A DNA stretch of 64,000 nt, from positions 2,790,001 through 2,854,000 of the forward strand of contig NZ_LT702999.1 of NCBI RefSeq assembly GCF_900149685.1, given 5' to 3'. Positions 36,829 through 46,377 of the stretch are shown piece by piece. Numbering within the stretch: position 1 is the stretch's first letter; each line of letters begins with the position of its first letter. Under the pieces are notes generated by a model. The model saw only the letters and a list, made by a program, of their open reading frames with translations, was not told where the DNA came from and did no database searches. Source of the stretch: Erythrobacter sp. Alg231-14 (GTDB lineage: Bacteria > Pseudomonadota > Alphaproteobacteria > Sphingomonadales > Sphingomonadaceae). The position numbers were made by a program, and so were the translations under genes.

Positions 36829-37515
36829 TCATTCGAAAACCGACACCATGTCGTGCCCCGCATCGTTAAGCGCGCGATACGCGCTCACAGAAACACCCAT
36901 CAACAACAGGGGGAGTGTGTGCAAAAATGGCCAAATTAGCGGCCCCATCCTGCCATCATTGGCACCCCGTATGTTGAGCACAACCTGTTCAATTAACCCG
37001 GCGCCTGTGCCGCCGACCATAACGATGACGAACCAAATCAATCCGATGACGAACAACGCGACACCAATCGACATCACATTGTTATCGCTCAACGACCAGC
37101 TTGCGCCAAGAGCATCGAACAAATGGGTCTCCTCCGATACCAGAATCGCCGGGGCCATGACCCATTTCGTCATCAAGAGAAGGCCGGGAATGAAGAGTAA
37201 CGTGAACCCCAGATAGAGCGGGATTACGAGCACCAAGGCCATGAAAAACAGGCTAAAAACCTTGAAACGCGAATCCACAATCATCCCGCCTCGCGTCAAC
37301 ATTTCGCGGTACAGGTAATATTGGCCGAGGAAATAGAGGATCGTCGCTGGGAACCAGCCCAGCTCTTCCCCCAAAGGAGCAAATTCGGCAATCACTGCGA
37401 TGGCCGTGAACACGGCTAGGTAGATCCCAATTTCTTTCTTAATCCGCGCAAGTTCAATAAATGTGTTGGATATCAACGCGCCCGCGCTGATCTGTCGTAG
37501 TTGGATAAATGCCAT
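36829..37515 (-). CDS. Multi-pass membrane protein, tandem paralogue
   Basis: 228 residues, about six helices. It shares with its neighbour the N-terminal LRQISAGALISNTFIEL-type amphipathic start, the FIPGLLLMTKWVMAPAILVSEE segment followed by LFDALGASWSL, and a hydrophobic C-terminus ending in VFE. The genes are 36 bases apart in the same direction and probably cotranscribed. The family assignment is the same and equally cautious. Confidence 0.72.
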   Translation of the reverse strand: MAFIQLRQISAGALISNTFIELARIKKEIGIYLAVFTAIAVIAEFAPLGEELGWFPATILYFLGQYYLYREMLTRGGMIVDSRFKVFSLFFMALVLVIPLYLGFTLLFIPGLLLMTKWVMAPAILVSEETHLFDALGASWSLSDNNVMSIGVALFVIGLIWFVIVMVGGTGAGLIEQVVLNIRGANDGRMGPLIWPFLHTLPLLLMGVSVSAYRALNDAGHDMVSVFE

Positions 37516-37540
37516 GCGACCCTAACTGCCATCCTTAGAA

Positions 37541-38689
37541 TTATGCACCGTTCAAACTCACTTTGCCCGCGCCATGCCGTTCCAGCGCACCGGACAATTC
37601 CAATTCCAGCAACGCCATTTGAACCGCCGCGCCGCTGCCCCCGGATTGACGGATCAATTCGTCAATCGCGATGGGCGCAGTGGACAACAATGCCTCTATC
37701 ACCGCCGCATCTATCGGTTCGTTTGGCTCTGATGCATTGGGTTCGTAAATTTCGGATTCCTCGGCAACGCGATAGGTTGATCGCGGCGCGCCGGTGAAAT
37801 CTTCTACCAATTCGATCACGTCTTGTGGCTCGCTGATCAATATCGCCCCATCACGGATCAATTGGTTGCAACCGTGCGATCGCGTGTCGAGCGGGGAACC
37901 GGGAATGGCCATCACTTCGCGTCCCGCCTCCGCCGCCAATCGCGCGGTGATCAATGATCCCGATTTGGGCGCCGCTTCGACGACCAATGTCCCGCTTGCT
38001 AAACCGGCGATGATGCGGTTGCGGCTGGGAAAATGGCGACCGCGTGGCTCGGTCCCCGGCGGTTGTTCGGCAATCAACAACCCTTCTTGCGCGATCCGTT
38101 CCTGCAATTCTTTGTGTTGAGGGGGATACGCGATGTCGATCCCACTGGCGATAACCCCGATGGTGCGCCCTCCGCCGATATCGGCGTCCACCGCGTTCAG
38201 TGCGCCTTCGTGTGCGGCGCCATCAATCCCGCGCGCCAATCCGGAAACAATCGTAAACCCTCGTTGCGCCAATTGCGCGGCGAATGTCCGGGCCAAGGTG
38301 ACAGACGCCGCCGATGCGCTGCGTGCGCCAACAATGGCCACACAGGGTTGCGACGCCAATTCCAACCGGCCCCGACACGTTATGATCGGCGGCGCGCTGT
38401 CCAATCGGCTTAGCAATTCGGGGTAATCGGGTTGGTCATGAAACAGGTATCGCGCTCCAGCGGCACGAACGCCCTCAATCTCACGCTCAATCCGGTCCTT
38501 GGCGATGGGAGAATATCGCCTTTTCCCCCGCGCGCCCAAATCCGGCAACGCCTCGATCGCGTGGACAGCATTGCCGAACCGCGCAATCAACTGGCGATAC
38601 GCAATCGGCCCAATATTTGGGGACCGCAACAGCCGGATCCGCGCAAACGCCTCTTCCTGTGACAAGGCGGCGGCCTCCGCTTGGTTCAT
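37541..38689 (-). CDS. dprA: DNA-processing protein DprA
   Basis: Binds incoming single-stranded DNA and loads RecA during transformation. 382 residues. An N-terminal SAM-like domain (IRLLRSPNIGPIAYRQL) precedes the Rossmann-type DprA core: AIVGARSASAASVTLAR, SGLARGIDGAAHEGAL, SEQPPG-type AEQPPGTEPRG, FPSRNRIIAGL and KSGSLITARLA. A C-terminal winged helix (about 315-380) completes the alphaproteobacterial form. Its start overlaps the plsY stop by 4 bases (ATGA). Confidence 0.95.
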   Translation of the reverse strand: MNQAEAAALSQEEAFARIRLLRSPNIGPIAYRQLIARFGNAVHAIEALPDLGARGKRRYSPIAKDRIEREIEGVRAAGARYLFHDQPDYPELLSRLDSAPPIITCRGRLELASQPCVAIVGARSASAASVTLARTFAAQLAQRGFTIVSGLARGIDGAAHEGALNAVDADIGGGRTIGVIASGIDIAYPPQHKELQERIAQEGLLIAEQPPGTEPRGRHFPSRNRIIAGLASGTLVVEAAPKSGSLITARLAAEAGREVMAIPGSPLDTRSHGCNQLIRDGAILISEPQDVIELVEDFTGAPRSTYRVAEESEIYEPNASEPNEPIDAAVIEALLSTAPIAIDELIRQSGGSGAAVQMALLELELSGALERHGAGKVSLNGA

Positions 38690-39285
38690 TTTTTGCCGCC
38701 GATCTTCGGCTCCTCACCCTTGACCAATCGGCCGATATTTTCGCGATGGAGGTACACGATCAGGCCAGCAATCGCGGCCAGAACCGGGAAGTATTGCGGA
38801 AATCCAAACAAAGGCGCGGCTGCTGCGGCGGCGATAACGGCCGCCATCCCGGCCAATGATGAAATGCGGAAAATCAGCAACAGCGACACCCAAACCAAGG
38901 CATAGGCAAGCCCGATTGGCCATGCGAGGCCAAAGGCGACACCGGCATTGGTTGCGACACCCTTGCCCCCTTTGAATTTCAACCAAGCGGGATAGCAATG
39001 GCCGATCACCGCGCCGCCGGCGGCAAACGCTTTGGCGACCGCGCCGTTGTCCCCGGCCCAAATCATTCCGGCGGCCACAACCGGGGCAAGCCCCTTAAGC
39101 AGATCAAGCAGCAATGTGCCCGCAGCCAATCCCTTATTGCCGGTTCTAAGCACATTGGTCGCGCCGATATTGCCGCTACCGATGTTGCGGACATCGCCCA
39201 AGCCGGCCGCTTTGGTCAGCAACAAGCCGAATGGGATAGAGCCACAAATATAGCCCAACAACGCTGCTAATACCGGTTCCATCAT
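38686..39285 (-). CDS. plsY: Glycerol-3-phosphate acyltransferase PlsY
   Basis: Integral membrane enzyme that acylates glycerol-3-phosphate from acyl-phosphate in phospholipid synthesis. 199 residues, five helices. The three family motifs are present: GSIPFGLLLTK, GSGNIGATNVLRTGNKG and GGKGVATNAGV. First gene of plsY-dprA, a pairing seen in many alphaproteobacteria. Divergent from murI. Confidence 0.95.
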   Translation of the reverse strand: MMEPVLAALLGYICGSIPFGLLLTKAAGLGDVRNIGSGNIGATNVLRTGNKGLAAGTLLLDLLKGLAPVVAAGMIWAGDNGAVAKAFAAGGAVIGHCYPAWLKFKGGKGVATNAGVAFGLAWPIGLAYALVWVSLLLIFRISSLAGMAAVIAAAAAAPLFGFPQYFPVLAAIAGLIVYLHRENIGRLVKGEEPKIGGKK

Positions 39286-39457
39286 ATCCCCATTGCGCTT
39301 TCAAATTGCGACGCGGTTCCGTGCGCCATCTTTTCTTTTTCCAACGCCTAAGTAATACACTGCGTCTCGACAAGTTTTCAGATGATTAGGACCGATTATT
39401 TCTCACGCCGCGCCTTCTCCGGCTTCACCGTCCGAGGTCCATCCTGAGGCACCGATT

Positions 39458-40249
39458 TTGGTGTTTGATTCCGGCGTAGGCGGTCTTAGCGTGTACGACG
39501 AAGTGCATCGCGCCCTGCCCGATGCTCCGATCGTTTACGCCGCCGATTTTGCCGGATTGCCCTATGGCACCAAATCCGAGGCGGAAATTGCGGCCCGCGT
39601 GGCCGGTTTGCTGGGCAAAATGTCGGAACGGTTTGAGCCGCGCCTCATCTGTATTGCGTGCAACACAGCATCAACGATTGCACTGGGCATGGTGCGCGAG
39701 GTCATGGAAGTGCCCATCGTTGGCACGGTCCCTGCGATCAAACCCGCCGCTTTAGCAAGCCGGTCTGGTGTGATCGGGCTCTTGGGCACACAGGCGACCA
39801 TTCGCCAAGCCTATGTCGATGATCTTGAACGCGAATTTGTGGTCGGCAAAACCTTGTTGCGCCACGCCGCGCCGGGTTTAGTCAACGAAGCAGAGCGGAA
39901 ATTGCGCGGCGGCACGGTTGACCGCGGCGTTTTGGCAGAGGCGTTGAGAGGCGTTTCGACCGGCGAAAACGGCGCGATGATCGATCACGTCATCTTAGGT
40001 TGCACCCACTTCCCGTTGCTGTCGGACGAATTGAAAGACGTGGCGGTTGCCGATCTGGGTTGGTCTTCCGATGTCCAGTTTGTCGACGGCGCGGCCGGTA
40101 TCGCCCGGCGCGTGGTGGATCGGTTGGCGGGTCAGCCATTTCAAAAATCGGGTCAAAACCGGTTCGTCGTCACCGGCCCTATATCCAATGCCGGGGGTTT
40201 GGAAAGCGCGCTTTCTTCGCGTGAATTCGCCCCGGCGCAAGCGTTCTAG
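39458..40249 (+). CDS. murI: Glutamate racemase
   Basis: Makes D-glutamate for peptidoglycan. 263 residues from TTG 39458; the catalytic cysteines lie in ICIACNTAST and ILGCTHFPLL. The start is unsettled. The first strand should read APILVFDSGVGG, but TTG 39458 begins at MVFDSGVGG. ATT 39455 is five bases after GAGG and would restore one residue. The frame stays open back past 39386 with no ATG, GTG or TTG. Divergent from plsY. Confidence 0.93.
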   Translation: MVFDSGVGGLSVYDEVHRALPDAPIVYAADFAGLPYGTKSEAEIAARVAGLLGKMSERFEPRLICIACNTASTIALGMVREVMEVPIVGTVPAIKPAALASRSGVIGLLGTQATIRQAYVDDLEREFVVGKTLLRHAAPGLVNEAERKLRGGTVDRGVLAEALRGVSTGENGAMIDHVILGCTHFPLLSDELKDVAVADLGWSSDVQFVDGAAGIARRVVDRLAGQPFQKSGQNRFVVTGPISNAGGLESALSSREFAPAQAF

Positions 40250-40307
40250 ACCTGCAAACCACTCGCAAAGATCGTGGTTTCAAAACCTCTCCATCGCGCC
40301 TAAATAC

Positions 40308-40419
40308 CCCCAACGAAACTTTTGGGCCATGTTGGGGTTGTATGGTCTGTGCCGTGTCATTGCGGCCAATTCATTTCGGATTGTGAGAGCCTGATAAACG
40401 GGCCACCTTTTGCAAAAGG
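40308..40419 (+). promoter_or_regulatory. Inverted repeats in the hemA leader
   Basis: The 200 bases between murI and hemA hold no gene but two repeats: CCCCAAC/GTTGGGG (40308-40314 with 40331-40337) and the perfect palindrome CCTTTTGCAAAAGG (40406-40419), 32 bases before the hemA GTG. The first may terminate murI transcripts, the second may be an operator. No known factor matches with confidence. Confidence 0.4.
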
Positions 40420-40450
40420 CGCGGTCCACAAAGACAAGAGCGTTTGACCA

Positions 40451-41671
40451 GTGAATTACAACCAGATTTTCGATTCAGCGATTGACCGTCTGCACGAAGA
40501 AGGCCGCTATCGGGTCTTTATCGACATCATGCGCAACAAAGGCGCCTATCCCAATGCGCGGTGTTTCCATGGTCACAATGGACCCAAACCCATCACGGTT
40601 TGGTGTTCCAACGACTATCTCGCCATGGGTCAACACGATGTCGTGATCGGCGCGATGGAAAAAGCGTTGCACGATGTGGGCGCGGGTTCGGGCGGCACGC
40701 GCAATATCGGCGGCAACACGCATTACCATGTCGAATTGGAACAGGAATTGGCCGACTTGCATGGCAAGCAAGGCGCGTTGTTGTTCACCAGCGGCTATGT
40801 TTCCAACGATGCGACCTTGTCCACTTTGGCGAAATTGCTGCCGGGTTGTGTGATTTTCTCAGATGAATTGAACCATGCCAGCATGATTGCCGGCATCCGC
40901 AATTCTGGGTGTGAGAAAAAGGTGTTCCGTCACAACGACATGGCACATCTCGAAGAATTGTTGGCCGAACAAGACCACGAAACACCGAAATTGATCGCGT
41001 TTGAAAGCGTCTATTCAATGGATGGCGATGTGGCCCCGGTTCACGCCATTTGTGATCTTGCCGAAAAATACAACGCGCTCACTTACATCGATGAAGTGCA
41101 TGCAGTTGGCATGTATGGCGATCACGGCGGTGGCATTTCGGAACGCGATAACGCCGCGCACCGGATCGACATTATCGAAGGGACACTGGGCAAAGCCTTT
41201 GGCGTCATGGGTGGTTACATTGCGGCCGATACGCGGGTTATTGACTGCATCCGTTCCTACGCGCCCGGCTTTATCTTCACCACGTCGCTATCACCGGTTC
41301 TGGTCGCCGGGGTTTTGGCGTCGGTGAAGCACCTCAAATCCTCGAATGTCGAACGCAACGCTCATCAAAAGTCGGCGGCGACGTTGAAACTGAAATTCGC
41401 CGAAAGTGGGCTGCCCGTAATGGACAGCACGACGCATATTGTGCCGTTGATGGTGGGCGACCCTGCCCGCGCCAAAAAGATCAGCGACATTCTGCTCGCG
41501 GAATACGGCGTGTATGTTCAACCGATCAATTACCCCACCGTCCCACGCGGCACAGAACGCCTGCGGTTCACCCCCGGCCCGCATCACACCGATGCGATGA
41601 TGGACGAATTGACAGAGGCGTTGGTGGAGATTTGGGATCGGATGGATATGGAACTGGCGCAGGCCGCCTGA
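40451..41671 (+). CDS. hemA: 5-aminolevulinate synthase
   Basis: Condenses glycine and succinyl-CoA to 5-aminolevulinate, the C4 route typical of alphaproteobacteria. 406 residues, GTG start. Class II PLP aminotransferase fold with [12 protein letters not shown], the glycine-rich [13 protein letters not shown] at 78-89, [10 protein letters not shown] at 214-223, and PLP lysine K248 in [15 protein letters not shown] rather than the related KBL or BioF by the [16 protein letters not shown] and HNDMAHLE blocks. Confidence 0.96.
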   Translation: MNYNQIFDSAIDRLHEEGRYRVFIDIMRNKGAYPNARCFHGHNGPKPITVWCSNDYLAMGQHDVVIGAMEKALHDVGAGSGGTRNIGGNTHYHVELEQELADLHGKQGALLFTSGYVSNDATLSTLAKLLPGCVIFSDELNHASMIAGIRNSGCEKKVFRHNDMAHLEELLAEQDHETPKLIAFESVYSMDGDVAPVHAICDLAEKYNALTYIDEVHAVGMYGDHGGGISERDNAAHRIDIIEGTLGKAFGVMGGYIAADTRVIDCIRSYAPGFIFTTSLSPVLVAGVLASVKHLKSSNVERNAHQKSAATLKLKFAESGLPVMDSTTHIVPLMVGDPARAKKISDILLAEYGVYVQPINYPTVPRGTERLRFTPGPHHTDAMMDELTEALVEIWDRMDMELAQAA

Positions 41672-41774
41672 TCCGCCGACCGCGCCCAACCGGCTGCGCT
41701 GCATCATAATGGATAACTTGATCCGCCTCGTATGACCGGGCACAAGCCTCTCAAGCCGGACTTGGGAGGGTTGA

Positions 41775-42632
41775 TTGGCCACTACATTTGATCGCACTAC
41801 GCTCGACACGGGCATGCTTCGCATTGAACCGATGACGCCCGCAGTTGGGGCCGAGATCCTTGATATTGACCTGGGCGATGCAAACATCGCCGACAGCATC
41901 CCGCAAATCCGCGCAGCCTTGTTGAAACACGGCGTGATTTTCTTTCGCGATCAGGACCTGACTCAGGAACAGCATATCGCCTTTGCCCGCCACTTTGGCG
42001 AATTGGAGGTCCACCCCGCGACCCCCAAGGACCAACCAAACCCAGAAGTCCTGCGCATTTCCCATGGCCCCAATAGCCGAGGTCAGGAAAATTACTGGCA
42101 TTCCGATGTGACATGGCGCGAGGAACCATCGCTGGGCTCGATCCTGTACGCACGTGAAGTGCCCGATTGCGGCGGCGACACACTGTTTGCCAACATGCAC
42201 CTCGCCTATGAACGCCTGTCTGAACAGATGCAGCGTTTCTGCGAAGGGCTAACCGCGGTCCACGATATCAGCCGTGTTTTCGCCAAGCGTTTGGGCAAAA
42301 CGCCGGAGGATTTGCATGATAAATTCCCGCCCATGCGCCATCCGGTAATCCGCACGCATCCCGAAACGGGCGAACGGGCAATCTACGTCAACACCGCCTT
42401 CACATCGCACATCGAGGGGTTGTCTTCGGCGGAAAGCCGTTGGCTGCTCGATCACTTGTATGCGACCGCCAAGGACGCCGAACTGCAATGCCGTTTTCGT
42501 TGGCGCCCGGGTTCCATCGCGTTTTGGGACAACCGTGTTTGCCAACATCTGGCTGTGTCGGATTATTTCCCGGCAAGGCGCATGATGGAACGCGTGACAA
42601 TCGCCGGTGATAGGCCCTATTTCGAAGCCTGA
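41775..42632 (+). CDS. TauD/TfdA-family Fe(II)/2-oxoglutarate dioxygenase
   Basis: 285 residues, TTG start with GGGAGG five bases upstream. Iron ligands: HxD in WHSDVTW and the distal His in NRVCQHLAVSDY. The 2-oxoglutarate-binding Arg lies downstream near RRMMERVTI. GVIFFRDQDLTQEQHIAFARHFGELE is the common TauD opening. Taurine, alkyl sulfates or phenoxyacetates are possible substrates and none is indicated by neighbours; no sulfonate transport genes nearby. Confidence 0.9.
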   Translation: MATTFDRTTLDTGMLRIEPMTPAVGAEILDIDLGDANIADSIPQIRAALLKHGVIFFRDQDLTQEQHIAFARHFGELEVHPATPKDQPNPEVLRISHGPNSRGQENYWHSDVTWREEPSLGSILYAREVPDCGGDTLFANMHLAYERLSEQMQRFCEGLTAVHDISRVFAKRLGKTPEDLHDKFPPMRHPVIRTHPETGERAIYVNTAFTSHIEGLSSAESRWLLDHLYATAKDAELQCRFRWRPGSIAFWDNRVCQHLAVSDYFPARRMMERVTIAGDRPYFEA

Positions 42633-42676
42633 TTGTTTGACCCTCCTGAATTTCAAATCTGAAAGACCAATCCAAC

Positions 42677-43351
42677 ATGAATTATGATGACGTGGTGCTT
42701 GGACGCCGCTCTATCCGTGGATACCTTGATAAGCCCGTGCCGCAGGCAATTATCGAAGAAATCATCGCCCTTGCCGTACGTTCGCCCACATCGATGAACA
42801 CCCAACCGTGGCATTTTCATGTGATCACCGGCGAACCTCTCGACCGGATCCGCAGAGGGAACACCGAACGCATTTTGGCCGGAGAGCCCGACAGCCGCGA
42901 ATTTCGGCGCGGCGAACCGTTTGCCGGCGTTCATCGGGAACGTCAGATTGGCGTGGCGAAACAATTGTTCGGTGCCATGGGGATTGAACGCGATGATAAA
43001 GAGCGGCGTCAGGATTGGGTCCTTCGCGGATTTCGCCAGTTTGACGCGCCGGTCTGCGTCATCATCACCTATGACCGTGAATTGACGACAAGCGACGACA
43101 CCGCCTTTGATTGCGGCGCAGCGACCACCGCTTTGGTGAACGCCGCATGGTCGCGCGGCCTTGGCTGTGTCATCAATTCCCAAGGGATCATGCAATCGCC
43201 CGTGGTGCGCGAACACGCGAACATCCCTGATGAACAGGTGATCATGAAAGCCATAGCATTGGGATGGCCCGATCCGGACTTTCCCGCCAATGCCGTGGTC
43301 AGCGAACGCAAAACCGTGGCCGAAGCGGCGCGGTTTGTCGGATTTGATTGA
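42677..43351 (+). CDS. Nitroreductase family FMN protein
   Basis: 224 residues. N-terminal LGRRSIRGYLDKPVPQAIIE and RSPTSMNTQPWHFHVI bind FMN phosphate; DCGAATTALVNAAWSRGLGC and AIALGWPDPDFPANAV complete the fold. This reads as the NfsA/Frm2-like or halophenol-type group of NAD(P)H nitroreductases; the natural substrate is unknown. It follows the dioxygenase by 44 bases in the same direction. Confidence 0.9.
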   Translation: MNYDDVVLGRRSIRGYLDKPVPQAIIEEIIALAVRSPTSMNTQPWHFHVITGEPLDRIRRGNTERILAGEPDSREFRRGEPFAGVHRERQIGVAKQLFGAMGIERDDKERRQDWVLRGFRQFDAPVCVIITYDRELTTSDDTAFDCGAATTALVNAAWSRGLGCVINSQGIMQSPVVREHANIPDEQVIMKAIALGWPDPDFPANAVVSERKTVAEAARFVGFD

Positions 43352-43399
43352 ACGGCGCCGGCTTCGCCCGAAGTCAGACATGCTGTACATTTGGTGAAT

Positions 43400-43438
43400 T
43401 TCGCAAATTGCAAAGGGATTGCCTGCGCAATTTGCGAA
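43400..43438. terminator. Perfect 12-bp inverted repeat after the nitroreductase gene
   Basis: TTCGCAAATTGC (43400-43411) and GCAATTTGCGAA (43427-43438) are exact inverse copies around a 15-base loop, about 50 bases past the nitroreductase stop. No T-run. It may act as a terminator, or as an operator for the gene at 43560. Confidence 0.45.
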
Positions 43439-43513
43439 GATTCTCATTCTGTCGGTTGAGCCGCCAATAGCGCATCACACTATCTCATTGAAATACAAGG
43501 TTTTCTAATCTTG

Positions 43514-43542
43514 GCACGGTCCGTGCTGTGTCTGTGACAGAC
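43514..43542 (+). promoter_or_regulatory. Two small hairpins in the leader of the secreted protein gene
   Basis: GCACG-GTC-CGTGC (43514-43526) and GTCTG-TGA-CAGAC (43530-43542) are adjacent; the second is followed by CTTTT. They end just before the GGAG that serves the GTG at 43560. An attenuator or RNA-stabilising leader is possible. Confidence 0.4.
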
Positions 43543-43559
43543 CTTTTGCGGAGTTTGTC

Positions 43560-45128
43560 GTGACATTTCGGACCCTCACCGATGACACAAACGTCTCTGC
43601 ACCCCCTGAAGGGAGCGGGTGGTTCTTCTGGGCCCGCTCCCTTCCAACCCGGTGTTTGATCGCGCTTATCGTTTGTCTGGGAGGGATCGTCGCTTTTGAC
43701 GGGCCCGCTCACGCGCAAGCCCGGTTCACCTGCACCGGCGACATCTATCAGGTGCAAAGCGGCCAATTGCGGATTTTCGACACCGCGACATCGACATACA
43801 CCAATGTCGGACAACGCAGTTCTTCGTACAATTCTTTGGCCTACAACCCGAACGACGATTTCTTCTACGCCACGCGTTCCAGCGGCATTATCAGGGTCGA
43901 TGCGAACGGCGTCGTGACCGACATGTTCGCCATTGGGTTCAATTCGTACATTGGCGACATCGATGATGCCAACAATATGTATTTGCGCCGATCCAACAAC
44001 ATCGTGATGCGGGTCAATTTGGCGACCCAACAACAAACCCCCATTACCCTATCGCAATCCTTGGCCAGCGGCGCGGCCGATTGGGCATTTGTGGACACGC
44101 CCCTTGGCCAAAGGTTGATCGCGCCGGGCCGCACGCAATTGTCTTTGATCGACGTGAACACAGGCGAGAATGTCGTTCGTTCCATCGCCGATTACCCCAA
44201 TGAAGGGTCCAGCGGCGCAACATGGTCCGATGTGAACGGCCGGGTCTTTACGTTCCGCAACACAACGGGAAATGTGTATGAAATCCTTGACTATTTAACA
44301 CCCAATCCGCGCGCTGTTTTGGTCGCGATTGGCGATCCCAGCAACAGCAATGACGGCAGTTCTTGCCGCAGGATGCCCTTCCCCAATTTCCCTCCAGTCG
44401 CCTATGACGATGCGTTCTCAACCGCGTTTCAAACCGCATTGGTCGACGTGAACGTAATCGCCGGCAGCGGCAACGGCGTGGACAACGATCCTGATGGGAC
44501 GCCCATCACAGTCACCACCGATTTAATCAGCCCGCCATCCAACGGATCGGTCGAAATCGATGCTGACGGATCCTTTATCTACACGCCAGAGCCGGGTTTT
44601 TCCGGGGAGGACACTTTCATCTATGAAATTAAGGACCAATCCGGGTTGGTCGCACAGGCGACAGTCACAATCACGGTCACTCGCCCCCGTCTAAAAGTGC
44701 GCAAACAATCAAGCGTCCATCAACAATCCGCGGGGTCGGCCTTTTTCCTACCCGGCCATGACGTGATCTACGACATCGAAATATCGAACACAGGCGATCA
44801 AGAGGTTGACCCCGATACATTGGTTATCATTGATCAATGGCCTGCCGACGTTCGGTTTTATTTTGGGGACTTGGACACGGGCGGATCGGCAGAATTCATG
44901 GAAACCGACCCCGTCGCATGGCGCGACAACGGATCGGGATTGAATTTCAGCTTTGATCGCGATGTGCGGTTTTCCAGTTCCGACACCAAACCCAGTTCCA
45001 TCGATCAATGCGGATACGAACCCCAATCCGGATACGATCCCAATGTCCGCTTTATCTGCATCATGCCCCAAGGCGCACTGCAACCATCCGGAAGCGCTAA
45101 TTTCTACATGCGCGGCCGCATACAATAG
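43560..45128 (+). CDS. Secreted multi-domain protein (DUF6923, cadherin-like, DUF11-like)
   Basis: 522 residues, GTG start with GGAG six bases upstream. A long signal region with hydrophobic core at 31-46 ends near AHAQ (about 53). Then a DUF6923-like propeller (GDIYQVQSG to about 275; repeated DxxNxxLxxxD... loops), a bacterial cadherin-like domain at about 283-375 (PPVAYDDAFSTAFQT to VTITVTRP), and a C-terminal DUF11-like beta domain with VIYDIEISNTGDQEV. The final 90 residues match the end of the protein at 63299-64000. No sorting signal seen. Probably surface or extracellular. Confidence 0.82.
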   Translation: MTFRTLTDDTNVSAPPEGSGWFFWARSLPTRCLIALIVCLGGIVAFDGPAHAQARFTCTGDIYQVQSGQLRIFDTATSTYTNVGQRSSSYNSLAYNPNDDFFYATRSSGIIRVDANGVVTDMFAIGFNSYIGDIDDANNMYLRRSNNIVMRVNLATQQQTPITLSQSLASGAADWAFVDTPLGQRLIAPGRTQLSLIDVNTGENVVRSIADYPNEGSSGATWSDVNGRVFTFRNTTGNVYEILDYLTPNPRAVLVAIGDPSNSNDGSSCRRMPFPNFPPVAYDDAFSTAFQTALVDVNVIAGSGNGVDNDPDGTPITVTTDLISPPSNGSVEIDADGSFIYTPEPGFSGEDTFIYEIKDQSGLVAQATVTITVTRPRLKVRKQSSVHQQSAGSAFFLPGHDVIYDIEISNTGDQEVDPDTLVIIDQWPADVRFYFGDLDTGGSAEFMETDPVAWRDNGSGLNFSFDRDVRFSSSDTKPSSIDQCGYEPQSGYDPNVRFICIMPQGALQPSGSANFYMRGRIQ

Positions 45129-45140
45129 GCCGGACGAATA

Positions 45141-45154
45141 AACGCCAAGGCGTT
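45141..45154. terminator. Hairpin between convergent genes
   Basis: AACGCC-AA-GGCGTT between the stop of the secreted protein gene and that of the ornithine decarboxylase gene. A 6-bp stem with a very small loop and no T-run, so a weak call. Confidence 0.35.
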
Positions 45155-45158
45155 GGCG

Positions 45159-46364
45159 CTATCGAAGCGAGATGACGTTGTCGCTGGCCGTGGGTTGGCG
45201 TGACCCGTCGAAAAGGCTCATCATAGGTTCGTCGCTCACGATGACGCATTGCGCGTCGCCAAACCCGTTAAAACCAGTCTTCATCGCCGCGCCATACGCG
45301 CCCAACATCCCGATTTCGATGTAATCGCCCGCTTGGATATCGCCGGGCAATGCGAATGGTCCGGCCATGTAATCCGCGTCGTCGCAAGTCGGGCCGTAAA
45401 ACGCAAAATCCTCTATCGGATCGCGCAGATCATCTTCCAACGCATTCACCGGGAACCGCCACGAAACATGCGCCGCATCGTACAACGCACCATAGGCGCC
45501 GTCGTTGATGTACAATTCGGATCCGCGCCGTTTTTCGACCTTCACGATCATGCTCGAATATTCAGCGGCCAAAGCGCGGCCCGGTTCGCACCACAATTCG
45601 GCATTGTAGGCGATGGGTAACGCTTCGTAGTGGTGATGGATGATCGCAAAGTAATCTTCGAGAGGAGGTGGCTCCATCTCAGGATAGACGCTGGGGAAAC
45701 CGCCGCCAATGTCGATCATGTCGATCACGACGCTGGCCTGCGCAATTGCGGCGCGGGTGCGGTCGATCGCCTGAACAAAGGCAAACGGCGTCATCGCCTG
45801 GCTGCCAACGTGGAAACACACGCCCAACCAATCGCAATGCTGGCGCGCCTTTTGCAGCAATTCCGGCGCTTCAAGCAGGTCACAGCCGAATTTCGAGGCA
45901 AGCGACAATTCGGAATATTCGCTGGAAACCCTAATCCGCACGCACAGGCGTAAATCTTGCGCTTCCTCACCCGTTTCGGGGTCGCGGCATGCCTCTACGA
46001 TCTTGTCCAGCTCCTCCATCGAATCGAGGCTGAACGTGACAACGCCGTGTTGGAAATACGCCTCTTTAATGGCACTGCGGGTTTTGATCGGGTGCATGAA
46101 GCACAGGTTGGCATCGGGCAGAATTCCCCGCACCAACCGCACTTCGGCGATGGAGGCCACGTCGTAATGCGTGATGCCGGATTCCCATAGAACTTGAATC
46201 AAATCAGGAGCCGGATTGGCCTTCACCGCATAAAGCACTTTGCCGGGAAACTTCTCGACGAAAAAGCGCGCAGCACGCCGCGCAGCATGCGGGCGATTAA
46301 GGATCACCGGCTCTTCAGGCGTTAGCGCCTGGGCTACAGTCTTGGCGTCAGGATATACGAGCAA
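45159..46364 (-). CDS. Ornithine decarboxylase, type III PLP fold
   Basis: Makes putrescine from ornithine. 401 residues, TTG start at 46364. Alanine-racemase-fold decarboxylase: PLP lysine K48 in LYAVKANP, IDIGGGFPS glycine-rich phosphate site, WCEPGRAL, and C327 in YGPTCDDADYM, the substrate Cys. Overall close to bacterial ODC/lysine-ornithine decarboxylases. The carboxynorspermidine genes nspC and the dehydrogenase lie within 8 kb on the same strand and would use its product. Confidence 0.9.
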   Translation of the reverse strand: MLVYPDAKTVAQALTPEEPVILNRPHAARRAARFFVEKFPGKVLYAVKANPAPDLIQVLWESGITHYDVASIAEVRLVRGILPDANLCFMHPIKTRSAIKEAYFQHGVVTFSLDSMEELDKIVEACRDPETGEEAQDLRLCVRIRVSSEYSELSLASKFGCDLLEAPELLQKARQHCDWLGVCFHVGSQAMTPFAFVQAIDRTRAAIAQASVVIDMIDIGGGFPSVYPEMEPPPLEDYFAIIHHHYEALPIAYNAELWCEPGRALAAEYSSMIVKVEKRRGSELYINDGAYGALYDAAHVSWRFPVNALEDDLRDPIEDFAFYGPTCDDADYMAGPFALPGDIQAGDYIEIGMLGAYGAAMKTGFNGFGDAQCVIVSDEPMMSLFDGSRQPTASDNVISLR

Positions 46365-46377
46365 CTCAAGGGACCCC

